Numbered from the stretch's first letter, positions 24,969-33,973 are shown. The stretch is 64,000 bases of DNA from Mesobacillus harenae (GCF_013343715.1 NZ_JABUNR010000020.1:19919-83918), one strand, 5' to 3'. Made by a program: numbers and translations. The notes: generated by a model not told the origin, from the sequence alone.

Positions 24969-27900
24969 ATGAGCAAGGCACAGATGTATAAACCTAAGCA
25001 TCACATTCGTTTTGTAACCGCTTCCAGTCTTTTTGACGGGCACGATGCTTCCATTAATATTATGCGGAGAATACTTCAGGCGAATGGAGCTGAAGTGATC
25101 CACCTTGGACACAACCGTTCAGTCGAAGAGGTTGTAAATGCTGCAATACAAGAAGATGTTCAAGGCATTGCGATTTCATCCTACCAGGGGGGCCATGTCG
25201 AATACTTTAAGTATATGTACGATCTTTTAAAGGAAAAAGGAGCTTCCCATATCCGTATATATGGAGGCGGTGGAGGAGTCATCATTCCACGGGAAATAAA
25301 AGAGCTTCATGAATACGGAATCGCGAGAATATTTTCCCCCGAAGACGGCAGAATCCGCGGCTTACAAGGAATGATTAGCCTGATGATTAAGGAGTGTGAT
25401 TTCGCCACTATTAACCCTGAAGATCAGGTTAGCTTGGACTCTCTTCAAGGGAATGTTAAGGCCGCGGCTGGCCTGATTACCCTTGCGGAAAACCAGGCTT
25501 CTGACAACAAGGAAACAGCTGAAGCTGCAGGATTAGTCATGGAAAAAATAAAGACGCTTACCCGCAATGTTCCTGTAATCGGAATTACGGGTACGGGAGG
25601 TGCGGGTAAAAGCTCGCTTACAGACGAGTTAATTCGTCGATTTATTAATGAAGTTCCAGAGAAAAAAGTAGCTGTGTTGTCCATTGACCCTACAAAACAG
25701 AAAACTGGCGGCGCTTTGCTTGGTGACAGAATCCGTATGAATGCGATTTTTTCACCGCGCGTTTTTATGAGAAGCTTGGCTACCCGCGGATCAAAAACAG
25801 AACTTTCACTCGCTATCAAAGATGCAATTGCGGTAATGAAGGCAGCGGGCTATGACCTCATCATCGTTGAAACGAGCGGAATCGGACAGGGAGATGCAGA
25901 AATCACCGAGATTTGTGATGTATCTCTTTATATTATGACGAGTGAATTTGGAGCACCTTCCCAACTGGAAAAGATAGATATGATAGATTTTGCTGATTTG
26001 ATTGTCATTAATAAGTTTGAACGAAAAGGCTCAGAAGATGCAAAGCGCCAGGTGCAAAAGCAATACCAGCGCAGCCATATGCTGTTTGACCAGGATATTG
26101 ACACGATGCCAGTCTACGGAACGATTGCTAGCCAGTTTAATGATCCAGGAACCAATTCTTTGTTTGCGGCACTGGTTAACGCGATTAATGAAAAAACTGA
26201 AACGGACTGGACAACATCTTTTACAACAGATGCCGTTGTTGAAAAGCAAAATGTGATTATTCCGAATGACCGCCGCTATTATTTACGAGAAATTGCAGAG
26301 GCGGTTCGAAATCATCATAGGATGGCTGAAGCTGAGGCCGATTTGGCCCGCCGCTTATTCCAGATTGATGGAACAATCGCTATGGTTAAAGAGCGTGATC
26401 CAGATGGGGCTTTCCTGCAATCACTTGAGACATTAAAGCACGAACTTGAAAGCCAGCTGTCACCTACTACCCAAAAGATTCTTGCCGGCTGGTCTGATTT
26501 AAAAGAAAAATATGCAGCGGACCAATTTGTAACTAAAATTAGAGATAAAGAAATAGTGACTACCTTAAAGACAAAAAGTTTATCAGGATTAGATATCCCA
26601 AAGGTTGCCTTACCTAGGTATAAGGACTATGGCGAAATCGTTAATTGGGTTTACAAAGAAAATGTTCCTGGTGCCTTTCCATACACTGCAGGAGTATTTC
26701 CATTCAAGCGGGAAGGTGAGGATCCAAAACGCCAATTTGCTGGTGAGGGAACTCCTGAGCGGACGAACCGCCGTTTTCATTACTTATCAAAGGATGATAG
26801 TGCAAAACGGTTAAGCACGGCATTTGATTCGGTGACTCTTTATGGAGAAGATCCAGATTACCGGCCTGATATATACGGCAAAGTTGGTGAAAGCGGAGTC
26901 AGCGTCTGTACGCTCGATGATATGAAAAAACTTTATGCAGGATTTGATTTATGTCATCCATCTACTTCTGTTTCCATGACCATCAATGGGCCAGCACCTA
27001 TAATTCTGGCTATGTTTATGAATACAGCGATTGAGCAGCAAGTAAAGAAAAAACAGGCTGAACTTGACCGCGATCTAACAGATGAAGAATTTGAAAAAGT
27101 GAAGGCTATGACCCTGCAAACAGTAAGGGGGACTGTTCAGGCTGATATTTTAAAAGAAGATCAAGGCCAGAATACATGTATTTTTTCTACAGAGTTTGCC
27201 TTAAGAATGATGGGGGATATTCAACAATATTTTATTGAGCAAAAAGTCCGGAATTATTATTCTGTCTCCATATCCGGATATCATATTGCTGAAGCAGGCG
27301 CTAACCCAATTTCCCAGCTGGCGTTTACACTGTCAAACGGTTTTACGTATGTTGAATATTACTTGAGCAGAGGAATGGATATCGATGACTTTGCTCCTAA
27401 TCTCAGTTTCTTTCTCTCGAATGGACTTGACCCTGAGTATACGGTAATAGGGCGGGTCGCGCGCCGTATATGGGCGACAGTTATGAAAAATAAATACAAT
27501 GGAAACGAACGAAGCCAGAAGCTTAAGTATCATGTCCAAACTTCCGGACGTTCGCTGCATGCACAAGAAATTGATTTTAACGATATTCGGACAACATTAC
27601 AGGCACTTATGGCCCTCCACGATAATTGTAATTCTCTCCATACTAATGCATATGATGAGGCAATTACGACACCAACTGAGGAATCCGTTAGACGTGCAAT
27701 GGCTATACAGATGATTATTACGAAAGAACATGGCCTTACCAAGAATGAAAACCCGCTCCAGGGAGCTTTTATAATTGATGAACTGACAGATCTTGTCGAA
27801 GAGGCAGTGCTCCAGGAATTTGAACGGATTAATGACCGCGGCGGCGTCCTAGGGGCAATGGAAACCCAGTATCAGCGGGGGAAAATCCAGGATGAATCCA

Positions 27901-28232
27901 TGCATTATGAAATGCTAAAACATTCCGGGGACTTGCCGATCATTGGGGTAAACACGTACCTGAATCCAAATCCGGCCTCTGAGGAAGACTTAAACTCAAT
28001 GGAGATCGCCAGGGCAACTAAAGAGGAAAAAGACACCCAAATTCATAATTTGGAGGCTTTCAAGTCACGGCATCAGGATAAGAATGAAGAAGCATTAAGA
28101 CGATTGAAAGAAACAGCCATGAGTGGCGGGAATATTTTTGCGGAATTGATGGAAGCAGTAAAGTCTGCCAGTTTGGGACAAATCACTCGGGCCTTATATG
28201 AAGTCGGAGGTCAGTACCGCAGGAATATGTAA
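24969..28232 (+). CDS. icmF: Fused isobutyryl-CoA mutase IcmF
   Basis: An adenosylcobalamin-dependent mutase that interconverts isobutyryl-CoA and n-butyryl-CoA, fused to its own GTPase chaperone. The order in the 1087 residues is: a B12-binding domain (about 12-145) with DGHDASINI, whose His25 should ligate cobalt; a MeaB-type G domain with P-loop GTGGAGKSS (about 205-213) and NKFERKG (guanine specificity); and the large substrate-binding TIM barrel (about 550-1087). This length and order are diagnostic of IcmF. It links valine or branched-chain breakdown to the butyryl-CoA handled by the dehydrogenases upstream. A terminator follows. Confidence 0.94.
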   Translation: MSKAQMYKPKHHIRFVTASSLFDGHDASINIMRRILQANGAEVIHLGHNRSVEEVVNAAIQEDVQGIAISSYQGGHVEYFKYMYDLLKEKGASHIRIYGGGGGVIIPREIKELHEYGIARIFSPEDGRIRGLQGMISLMIKECDFATINPEDQVSLDSLQGNVKAAAGLITLAENQASDNKETAEAAGLVMEKIKTLTRNVPVIGITGTGGAGKSSLTDELIRRFINEVPEKKVAVLSIDPTKQKTGGALLGDRIRMNAIFSPRVFMRSLATRGSKTELSLAIKDAIAVMKAAGYDLIIVETSGIGQGDAEITEICDVSLYIMTSEFGAPSQLEKIDMIDFADLIVINKFERKGSEDAKRQVQKQYQRSHMLFDQDIDTMPVYGTIASQFNDPGTNSLFAALVNAINEKTETDWTTSFTTDAVVEKQNVIIPNDRRYYLREIAEAVRNHHRMAEAEADLARRLFQIDGTIAMVKERDPDGAFLQSLETLKHELESQLSPTTQKILAGWSDLKEKYAADQFVTKIRDKEIVTTLKTKSLSGLDIPKVALPRYKDYGEIVNWVYKENVPGAFPYTAGVFPFKREGEDPKRQFAGEGTPERTNRRFHYLSKDDSAKRLSTAFDSVTLYGEDPDYRPDIYGKVGESGVSVCTLDDMKKLYAGFDLCHPSTSVSMTINGPAPIILAMFMNTAIEQQVKKKQAELDRDLTDEEFEKVKAMTLQTVRGTVQADILKEDQGQNTCIFSTEFALRMMGDIQQYFIEQKVRNYYSVSISGYHIAEAGANPISQLAFTLSNGFTYVEYYLSRGMDIDDFAPNLSFFLSNGLDPEYTVIGRVARRIWATVMKNKYNGNERSQKLKYHVQTSGRSLHAQEIDFNDIRTTLQALMALHDNCNSLHTNAYDEAITTPTEESVRRAMAIQMIITKEHGLTKNENPLQGAFIIDELTDLVEEAVLQEFERINDRGGVLGAMETQYQRGKIQDESMHYEMLKHSGDLPIIGVNTYLNPNPASEEDLNSMEIARATKEEKDTQIHNLEAFKSRHQDKNEEALRRLKETAMSGGNIFAELMEAVKSASLGQITRALYEVGGQYRRNM

Positions 28233-28267
28233 TATGTAATATGTAAGCTAGATGAAAAACAGTTGAA

Positions 28268-28300
28268 GTGGCTTATAGGTGATCCTATAGGCCATTTTTT
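28268..28300 (+). terminator. Terminator after icmF
   Basis: GTGGC-T-TATAGG pairs with CCTATA-G-GCCA across TGAT, then seven T residues. Confidence 0.8.
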
Positions 28301-28411
28301 TACTAAATTTAAAATTTTGCATACAAATATCTTGTTTTTTCTATATAATCATAGTAAAAATGGAACTGTTGACTCTAAATGAATTTAACTTCAAGACAGG
28401 AAGTGGGCAAA

Positions 28412-28612
28412 GTGAAAAATATACTTACTTATATTATAGTAATTGGGATAGCTGCTGGACTCTATTACTTATATCAGCGACAGCTTGGTGCCATCTCATT
28501 TTTCATTTTGTCGGTATTTTTCTTCGCACTTGCCCGGCATCAGCTATCCAAAAGGACCACACCGGATGACGAAAATGGCTCGGAAAAGGCGGATACTCCT
28601 GAAAAAAGATAG
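28412..28612 (+). CDS. Small two-helix membrane protein upstream of rpoE
   Basis: A 66-residue hypothetical protein. Residues about 4-21 (LTYIIVIGIAAGLYYLY) and 26-43 (GAISFFILSVFFFALA) are hydrophobic, and a charged tail (SKRTTPDDENGSEKADTPEKR, in part) follows. GTG 28412 is preferred because AGGAAGTGG lies just upstream; the ATG at 28379 has no ribosome binding site. A TATAAT at 28344-28349 may drive it. No family was recognised, and codon use looks ordinary. Confidence 0.6.
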   Translation: MKNILTYIIVIGIAAGLYYLYQRQLGAISFFILSVFFFALARHQLSKRTTPDDENGSEKADTPEKR

Positions 28613-28745
28613 AGTGGCGCTAGATAAAACTAGCATAAACGGGAAAAATTTGTTTATAATGAAGAATATGCATTCTCATAGAAGGATTCTGTTTTCGTGC
28701 AATCTGCCGAAAAAGAATGTGAAATAGAGAAAGGAAGTGCGAAGG

Positions 28746-29303
28746 TTGAGTTTAAATGAATATTCTAAAGCGCAGCTGAAAGAGATGGCGCTGATTGACC
28801 TAGCGTTTGATTTACTAGCAGAGAAAAAACAGGCTTTATCTTTCAAAGAAATAATGGATGAAATCAAAAAGCTAGTTAAGCTTGGCAGTACAGCAAACGA
28901 GAGAATGGTTCAGTTATACACGGACCTAAACATAGATGGGCGTTTTATGTCTCTTGGGGATAATCGGTGGGGATTGCGTGTCTGGTATCCAGTTGACCAA
29001 ATGGAAGAGGATAATGTAAACACGATTAAACCGAAAAAGAAGAAAAAGGCTAAGAAAAAGGTTGTTGACGAGGAAGATCTTGATCTGGAAGATTACGATG
29101 AGCTTGATGAAGACGAACTTGATTTCGACGATGATGATGACTTCGATGATGAAGATGATGATGTTATTGGAGATGACCTCGAAGATGACCTCGAAGACGA
29201 TGTAGATCTGGATGAAGATCTGGATGAAGACGAGGATTTAGACCTTGAAGATGAAGATCTTGAAGAAGACGAAGACCTCGAAGAAGACATCGACAAAGAT
29301 TAA
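28746..29303 (+). CDS. rpoE: RNA polymerase delta subunit
   Basis: The delta subunit of Gram-positive RNA polymerase, which speeds recycling and sensitises initiation to the first NTP. The folded N-terminal HARE-HTH domain spans about residues 1-92 (YSKAQLKEMALIDLAFDLL ... NRWGLRVWYPVDQ, in pieces). A Lys-rich hinge (KPKKKKKAKKKVV) is followed by an almost purely Asp/Glu/Leu tail to residue 185. TTG 28746 is chosen: AAGGAAG (28731-28737) is correctly spaced, whereas GTG 28737 overlaps it. It sits directly before pyrG, as in B. subtilis. Confidence 0.92.
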   Translation: MSLNEYSKAQLKEMALIDLAFDLLAEKKQALSFKEIMDEIKKLVKLGSTANERMVQLYTDLNIDGRFMSLGDNRWGLRVWYPVDQMEEDNVNTIKPKKKKKAKKKVVDEEDLDLEDYDELDEDELDFDDDDDFDDEDDDVIGDDLEDDLEDDVDLDEDLDEDEDLDLEDEDLEEDEDLEEDIDKD

Positions 29304-29311
29304 TAAACAGC

Positions 29312-29340
29312 TTGACTTTTAATAGACCGGATTGTAGAAT
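29312..29340 (+). promoter_or_regulatory. pyrG promoter
   Basis: TTGACT (29312-29317), a 17-bp spacer and TAGAAT (29335-29340). Transcription would start at G29348 with GGGCTCC, the same initial bases as the B. subtilis pyrG transcript. Confidence 0.8.
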
Positions 29341-29347
29341 CATTTTT

Positions 29348-29424
29348 GGGCTCCTTAAAAAAGGACGGTCTTATAAAATGCGTATAAAACGCTCCCCTAT
29401 CACAGGCGGAGCGTTTTTTTTATT
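29348..29424 (+). promoter_or_regulatory. CTP-sensing pyrG attenuator leader
   Basis: The transcript starts GGGCTCC. The terminator stem AAAACGCTCC (29386-29395) / GGAGCGTTTT (29408-29417) is followed by a T run, and its left arm region contains CTCCCC (29392-29397). In the known B. subtilis mechanism, low CTP stalls polymerase before C4 and causes added G residues. The poly-G 5' end then pairs with the C/U-rich arm, preventing termination. All required parts are present. Confidence 0.85.
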
Positions 29425-29530
29425 TTATATTAGGATAAGATAACTGATATCCTCCGGGTAAAAAATTTAGTAAAAAGTCGGTAAACAAGTCAAAAATAGC
29501 ACAAACTGTTGAAAGAGGGGGAATTCAATC

Positions 29531-31135
29531 ATGACAAAGTATATCTTTGTTACGGGCGGCGTAGTATCGTCACTTGGTAAAGGGATTACGGCAGCATCCC
29601 TAGGAAGGTTATTAAAAAATAGAGGATTAAAGGTAACGATTCAAAAGTTTGATCCTTACATTAACGTGGATCCAGGAACGATGAGTCCATACCAGCACGG
29701 AGAGGTTTTCGTAACGGATGACGGTGCGGAAACGGATCTTGATCTAGGCCACTATGAGCGTTTTATTGATATCAATCTCAATAAATATAGCAATGTAACA
29801 ACAGGGAAAATTTATTCCACTGTACTGAGAAAAGAACGTCGTGGAGATTACCTTGGCGGAACGGTTCAGGTTATTCCCCACATTACGAATGAAATTAAAG
29901 ACCGTGTATTTCGTGCTGGCCGCGAAACAGGCGCGGATATCGTCATTACCGAAATAGGCGGTACAGTTGGTGATATCGAATCTCTTCCTTTCCTGGAGGC
30001 AATCCGTCAAATCAAGAGTGACATTGGCCGTGATAATGTTATGTACATACATTGTACGCTCGTTCCTTATATCAAGGCAGCTGGAGAAATGAAAACGAAG
30101 CCGACCCAGCACAGTGTAAAAGAGCTTCGCAGTCTTGGTATCCAGCCTAACATTATTGTTGTTCGGACAGAAACAGCCATTTCTGAAGATATGAAGGATA
30201 AAATTGCACTATTTTGTGATATAGATCCTAAGGCGGTTATTGAAGCCAGAGATGCGGAAACACTTTATTCCATTCCGCTGGCTCTTCAGGACCAGAACAT
30301 GGATACAATCGTTTGTGATCACTTGAAGCTGCAATGCAATAAAGCAGACATGACAGAGTGGACAGAACTTGTTGAGCGAGTGACCCACCTGACTAAATCA
30401 ACGCGTATCGCACTAGTTGGTAAGTATGTTGAGCTTCAGGATGCGTATATTTCTATCGTAGAATCATTAAAACATGCCGGCTATGCATTTGATGCTGATG
30501 TCCAAATAAAATGGGTTAACTCTGAAGAAGTAACCGAAGAAAACGTTGATACATTGTTAAGTGATGTTGATGGAATTCTTGTTCCAGGTGGATTTGGTGA
30601 CAGAGGGATTGAAGGAAAGCTGTCTGCAATCAAATACGCTCGTGAACAGAAAAAACCGTTCTTCGGTATTTGCCTAGGGATGCAGCTAGCATCAGTCGAA
30701 TATGCAAGAAATGTCTTGGGCTATAAAGGCGCTCATTCTGCAGAAATCGATCCTAATACTAGCTACCCAGTAATTGACCTTTTACCTGAGCAAAAAGATA
30801 TTGAAGATTTAGGCGGTACCCTTCGTCTAGGACTATTCCCATGTAAGCTCCAAGAGAATTCGAAAGCCCATAATGCTTACAAAGATGGAGTCATTTATGA
30901 GCGCCATCGCCACCGCTACGAATTTAACAACCAGTATCGCCAAGAGATGGAAGAAGCAGGCTTCATCTTCTCAGGGACAAGCCCAGACGGCCGCCTAGTT
31001 GAAATCATTGAGCTAGAAGACCACCCTTGGTTCGTTGCATCACAGTTCCATCCAGAATTCACATCAAGACCAACCCGTCCGCAGCCACTTTTCAGAGACT
31101 TTGTAGAAATCTCACTAAAAATGAACGCGGAATAA
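29531..31135 (+). CDS. pyrG: CTP synthase
   Basis: Makes CTP from UTP, ATP and glutamine. The 534-residue protein has the N-terminal synthetase domain starting FVTGGVVSSLGKGI (P-loop about 6-19) and a C-terminal class I glutamine amidotransferase. That domain has the nucleophile in FGICLGMQ (Cys about 381) and the His/Glu pair in SQFHPEFTSRP (about 511-521). The start has AGAGGGG upstream. Regulation is by the CTP-sensing leader just upstream. The gene ends two bases before a stop-codon-type repeat. Confidence 0.97.
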   Translation: MTKYIFVTGGVVSSLGKGITAASLGRLLKNRGLKVTIQKFDPYINVDPGTMSPYQHGEVFVTDDGAETDLDLGHYERFIDINLNKYSNVTTGKIYSTVLRKERRGDYLGGTVQVIPHITNEIKDRVFRAGRETGADIVITEIGGTVGDIESLPFLEAIRQIKSDIGRDNVMYIHCTLVPYIKAAGEMKTKPTQHSVKELRSLGIQPNIIVVRTETAISEDMKDKIALFCDIDPKAVIEARDAETLYSIPLALQDQNMDTIVCDHLKLQCNKADMTEWTELVERVTHLTKSTRIALVGKYVELQDAYISIVESLKHAGYAFDADVQIKWVNSEEVTEENVDTLLSDVDGILVPGGFGDRGIEGKLSAIKYAREQKKPFFGICLGMQLASVEYARNVLGYKGAHSAEIDPNTSYPVIDLLPEQKDIEDLGGTLRLGLFPCKLQENSKAHNAYKDGVIYERHRHRYEFNNQYRQEMEEAGFIFSGTSPDGRLVEIIELEDHPWFVASQFHPEFTSRPTRPQPLFRDFVEISLKMNAE

Positions 31136-31136
31136 G

Positions 31137-31258
31137 AAAAGCGAAGCCGACTGCCCAGAAACACGGAAACTGGAGGGTCCGACAAAGAAGCGTATTGTGC
31201 TTCTGAAGGAGGAACCGAAGTTACCCGAGTTTCTAGGAGGCGGAGCTAGACAATAACG
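31137..31258 (+). repeat. Stop-codon-type modular repeat after pyrG
   Basis: Starts AAAAGCGAAGCCGACTGCCC two bases past the pyrG stop and ends CTAGGAGGCGGAGCTAGACA. The inner arms AGAAACACGGAAACTGGAG and AAGTTACCCGAGTTTCT are the imperfect inverted pair seen in other copies. A second head (AAAGCGAAGCCGACTGTC) begins at about 31260. Confidence 0.8.
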
Positions 31259-31277
31259 TAAAGCGAAGCCGACTGTC

Positions 31278-31317
31278 AAAAAACGACTTACCCACATGTG
31301 GATAAGTCGTTTTTTAA
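31278..31317 (+). terminator. pyrG terminator carrying a DnaA box
   Basis: AAAAACGACTTA pairs with TAAGTCGTTTTTT. The loop-side sequence holds TGTGGATAA (31297-31305). Confidence 0.8.
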
Positions 31318-31355
31318 TATAAGGCATAAAAGGCTGTGGATAACTTTGTGGATAA
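31297..31355. other. DnaA-box cluster downstream of pyrG
   Basis: Three perfect TGTGGATAA boxes (complement TTATCCACA) at 31297-31305, 31335-31343 and 31347-31355, all in one orientation. A near-box TTACCCACA is at 31288-31296. The last two are 12 bp apart. Confidence 0.75.
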
Positions 31356-31629
31356 TATTATATGGGCAAAGAACCTAGTGGTAACAAAGGATCTAGCCTC
31401 TTTTAAAAATGAAAAAAGACAATATCCCAATATTTATTGTCTACTTATTAACAGAATATTTAGATGAAAAGACAGCAGGATGTCAAATCTCGAACATCCT
31501 CAAATCAGGTTCTCCTTTTCAGAATTTGTTATAAAATTCGGGAAATATAGCCGGGGAAATAGTTTTCATAAAAATATTTACCATAAATGATTAGTTCATC
31601 CACAAGAAAAAATCTTTGGCCACTTTAAA

Positions 31630-31669
31630 AAAAGAGTTATAAAAAAGCCGTGCAGACTCCTTATAACTC
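31630..31669 (-). terminator. Terminator of ywjG
   Basis: On the reverse strand GAGTTATAA pairs with TTATAACTC and is followed by seven T residues. It lies 33 bases past the ywjG stop. Confidence 0.75.
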
Positions 31670-31701
31670 ATAATTTCGCCTATTTAATTTAGAAGATATT
31701 A

Positions 31702-32232
31702 TCATTCATATTCTTCTAGGATTTCATCGATCGTAAAGCGGAGCGCATAGTAAACAAATAATGCGGCCATAGAAGTGGGAAATCCAACTCTGCCACCTTG
31801 TTCATCCGGCAAAAGCCCTTTCGTTAAACCCAGATTTATATGTACATCAGCAAGTGAACTCAAGTCATCATCGCTATCCGGGATTACGGTCGAAATCCCA
31901 ACAAATGAAATGCCCTTTTCAACCAAAAGCCTTGCTGCGGCTACGGCTTCAGGATCAGTCGAGAATCTGGAAACGATCAAAGCACGATCGGCATCACTAA
32001 CCAAGCTCAGAACACTTATGCTGTCCGCTGCTTTTGCAGAAGTCAGTATTTCCTGCCCGTTTTCGGCTTCGAACTGAATAGCTGACATCTCGTTAATTCC
32101 ATATATATAGATAGATCCTTCACCTGCAGCTGCTTGTGCAAGGAGCCGCGCACCGTCTTCAATTGCGAGCTCCTCACGCTCGGAAATCCGCTTGAACAAA
32201 CCAGCTACCTGCGTAGAAAACATTTTTAACAT
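31702..32232 (-). CDS. ywjG: YwjG (DUF2529) SIS-like protein
   Basis: A 176-residue DUF2529 protein resembling SIS (sugar isomerase) domains: YIYGINEMSAIQFEAEN, ADRALIVSRFSTDPEAV and a distal segment KGISFVGISTV. The function is unknown. The start ATG 32232 has AGGAGG 9 bases upstream. It lies between pyrG and spo0F and diverges from spo0F, the same arrangement as B. subtilis. Confidence 0.87.
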   Translation of the reverse strand: MLKMFSTQVAGLFKRISEREELAIEDGARLLAQAAAGEGSIYIYGINEMSAIQFEAENGQEILTSAKAADSISVLSLVSDADRALIVSRFSTDPEAVAAARLLVEKGISFVGISTVIPDSDDDLSSLADVHINLGLTKGLLPDEQGGRVGFPTSMAALFVYYALRFTIDEILEEYE

Positions 32233-32316
32233 GTTGTTTCGCCTCCTAACGTGATTATATCCGACTCGGGTCCTCAGATAAAAGTCGTATGCAAAAATAT
32301 TTTGCTTACCAAGATA

Positions 32317-32345
32317 GCAGGAATTTTGATCGATTGGGCGAATAT
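32317..32345 (+). promoter_or_regulatory. SigH promoter of spo0F
   Basis: GCAGGAATT (32317-32325), 11 bases, GGCGAATAT (32337-32345). This matches the SigH pattern RnAGGAwww-N11/12-RnnGAATww at every defined position. spo0F is a known SigH target. No convincing Spo0A box was found. Confidence 0.85.
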
Positions 32346-32407
32346 CTATCTATAAGACAAAATATCAGCATTCCAAATAACATAATTTGAAAGAGAAGAG
32401 GTGCTTC

Positions 32408-32776
32408 ATGGAGGAAAAGATCTTAATTGTTGATGATCAGTTTGGGATTCGAATATTGCTCAATGAAGTTTTACAAAAGGAAGGTTATAAAACTTTCCAG
32501 GCGGCAAACGGAGTACAGGCACTTGATATTTTGAAAAAACATTCTCCCGACCTTGTTCTGCTGGATATGAAAATTCCTGGCATGGATGGAATTGAAATCT
32601 TAAAAAGAATGAAAGTCATCGATCAGGATATTCGCGTTATTATCATGACTGCTTATGGGGAACTTGATATGATCCAGGAAGCAATGGACCTTGGAGCGAT
32701 TACCCATTTTGCAAAGCCGTTTGACATTGATGATATAAGAGCGGCTGTTAAGAAATATTCACAGGCCGTATATTAA
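32408..32776 (+). CDS. spo0F: Sporulation response regulator Spo0F
   Basis: A single-domain receiver that relays phosphate from the Kin kinases to Spo0B in the sporulation phosphorelay. The 122 residues are nearly those of B. subtilis Spo0F: acidic pair DD at 9-10, phospho-acceptor Asp53 in LLDMKIPGMDG, Thr in IIMTAYGELDMI (about 80) and Lys in FAKPFDIDD (about 103). ATG 32408 follows AGAGGTG; the ATG at 32387 has no ribosome binding site. Confidence 0.96.
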   Translation: MEEKILIVDDQFGIRILLNEVLQKEGYKTFQAANGVQALDILKKHSPDLVLLDMKIPGMDGIEILKRMKVIDQDIRVIIMTAYGELDMIQEAMDLGAITHFAKPFDIDDIRAAVKKYSQAVY

Positions 32777-32784
32777 TACATAAT

Positions 32785-32823
32785 CCAAGTCCCCCTTCCC
32801 TTGAGGAAAGAGGGGGCTTTTTA
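32785..32823 (+). terminator. Terminator after spo0F
   Basis: AAGTCCCCCTT pairs with AAGAGGGGGCTT, followed by T residues. Confidence 0.8.
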
Positions 32824-32972
32824 AACCAGCTGTCTAAATGCCGTGTTGATTTTGACTTTTTCTACAATTGCTCATTATGAGTAAGGTGAATTGAATGATA
32901 GCGCTTGCTTTGTTACAGTCTGGTGTTATTGGCAAAAACCTTGCTTGATAAATAGCATTTCTGTTTTTCTTT

Positions 32973-32981
32973 TGGTATGAT
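32973..32981 (+). promoter_or_regulatory. Extended -10 before fbaA
   Basis: TGG-TATGAT forms an extended -10, but the -35 is poor. The 135-base leader to fbaA shows no recognised riboswitch. Confidence 0.35.
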
Positions 32982-33115
32982 AACTAGTGAATTCCACAGG
33001 AACATCTCTCGTTTTGGCTGGCAGTTTTTCGGGTACATAATCAAGAGCTGAGAAGGAAATCCTTTTAATGGAAGCCATGTCAAAGAAGATGATTCTTATT
33101 TAAGGAGGAAATGTT

Positions 33116-33973
33116 ATGCCTTTAGTTTCAATGACAGATATGTTGAATAAAGCAAAATCCGAAGGTTATGCAGTTGGGCAATTTAATTTGAATAACCTTG
33201 AATTTACACAGGCTATCCTTCAGGCAGCTGAAGAAGAAAAGTCACCAGTGATCCTTGGGGTTTCAGAGGGTGCTGCACGTTATATGGGCGGATTCACTAC
33301 TGTTGTCCACATGGTCAAAGGATTAATGCTGGATTATAAGACAACCGTTCCAGTTGCAATTCACTTGGACCACGGTTCAAGCTATGATAAATGTAAAGAA
33401 GCAATTGATGCTGGCTTCACTTCCGTTATGATTGATGCTTCTCACCATCCTTTTGAAGAGAATATCGAAACAACTTCTAAAGTGGTCGAATATGCTCATT
33501 CAAAGGGCGTTTCGGTTGAAGCAGAGCTAGGCGTTGTAGGCGGGCAGGAAGATGATGTGATTGCGGATGGCGTTATTTATGCTGATCCAAAAGAATGTCA
33601 AGAGCTTGTTACTCGTACAGGTATTGACTGCCTTGCACCAGCTTTAGGATCTGTCCACGGCCCTTATAAAGGTGAACCAAACCTTGGGTTTAAAGAAATG
33701 GAAGAAATCGGTGCTGCTACAGGAGTTCCGTTAGTACTTCACGGCGGTACTGGAATCCCAACAAAGGATATCCAAAAGTCCATCTCGTTTGGGACAGCAA
33801 AAATCAACGTGAATACTGAAAACCAAATTGCTTCTGCAAAAACGGTTCGCGAAGTTCTTGCAGCTAAGCCTGATGAGTATGATCCACGTAAATATCTTGG
33901 ACCTGCTCGTGATGCAATCAAAAAAACAGTTGCAGGCAAAATGCGTGAATTTGGTTCTGCAGGCAGAGCGTAA
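33116..33973 (+). CDS. fbaA: Class II fructose-1,6-bisphosphate aldolase
   Basis: A zinc-dependent glycolytic aldolase of 285 residues, as in B. subtilis. It has HLDHGSSYD (about 82-90, zinc His and catalytic Asp), MIDASHHPFEENI, a second zinc His in GSVHGPYKGEP (about 180) and HGGTGIP (about 207-213). AAGGAGG lies 7 bases before the ATG. A weak hairpin (34001-34020) separates it from tal. Confidence 0.96.
   Translation: MPLVSMTDMLNKAKSEGYAVGQFNLNNLEFTQAILQAAEEEKSPVILGVSEGAARYMGGFTTVVHMVKGLMLDYKTTVPVAIHLDHGSSYDKCKEAIDAGFTSVMIDASHHPFEENIETTSKVVEYAHSKGVSVEAELGVVGGQEDDVIADGVIYADPKECQELVTRTGIDCLAPALGSVHGPYKGEPNLGFKEMEEIGAATGVPLVLHGGTGIPTKDIQKSISFGTAKINVNTENQIASAKTVREVLAAKPDEYDPRKYLGPARDAIKKTVAGKMREFGSAGRA

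Noticed and set aside
29093..29296. Serine-rich reverse-strand reading frame
   Set aside because: It is the antisense of the GAT/GAA-rich acidic tail of rpoE and has no ribosome binding site.
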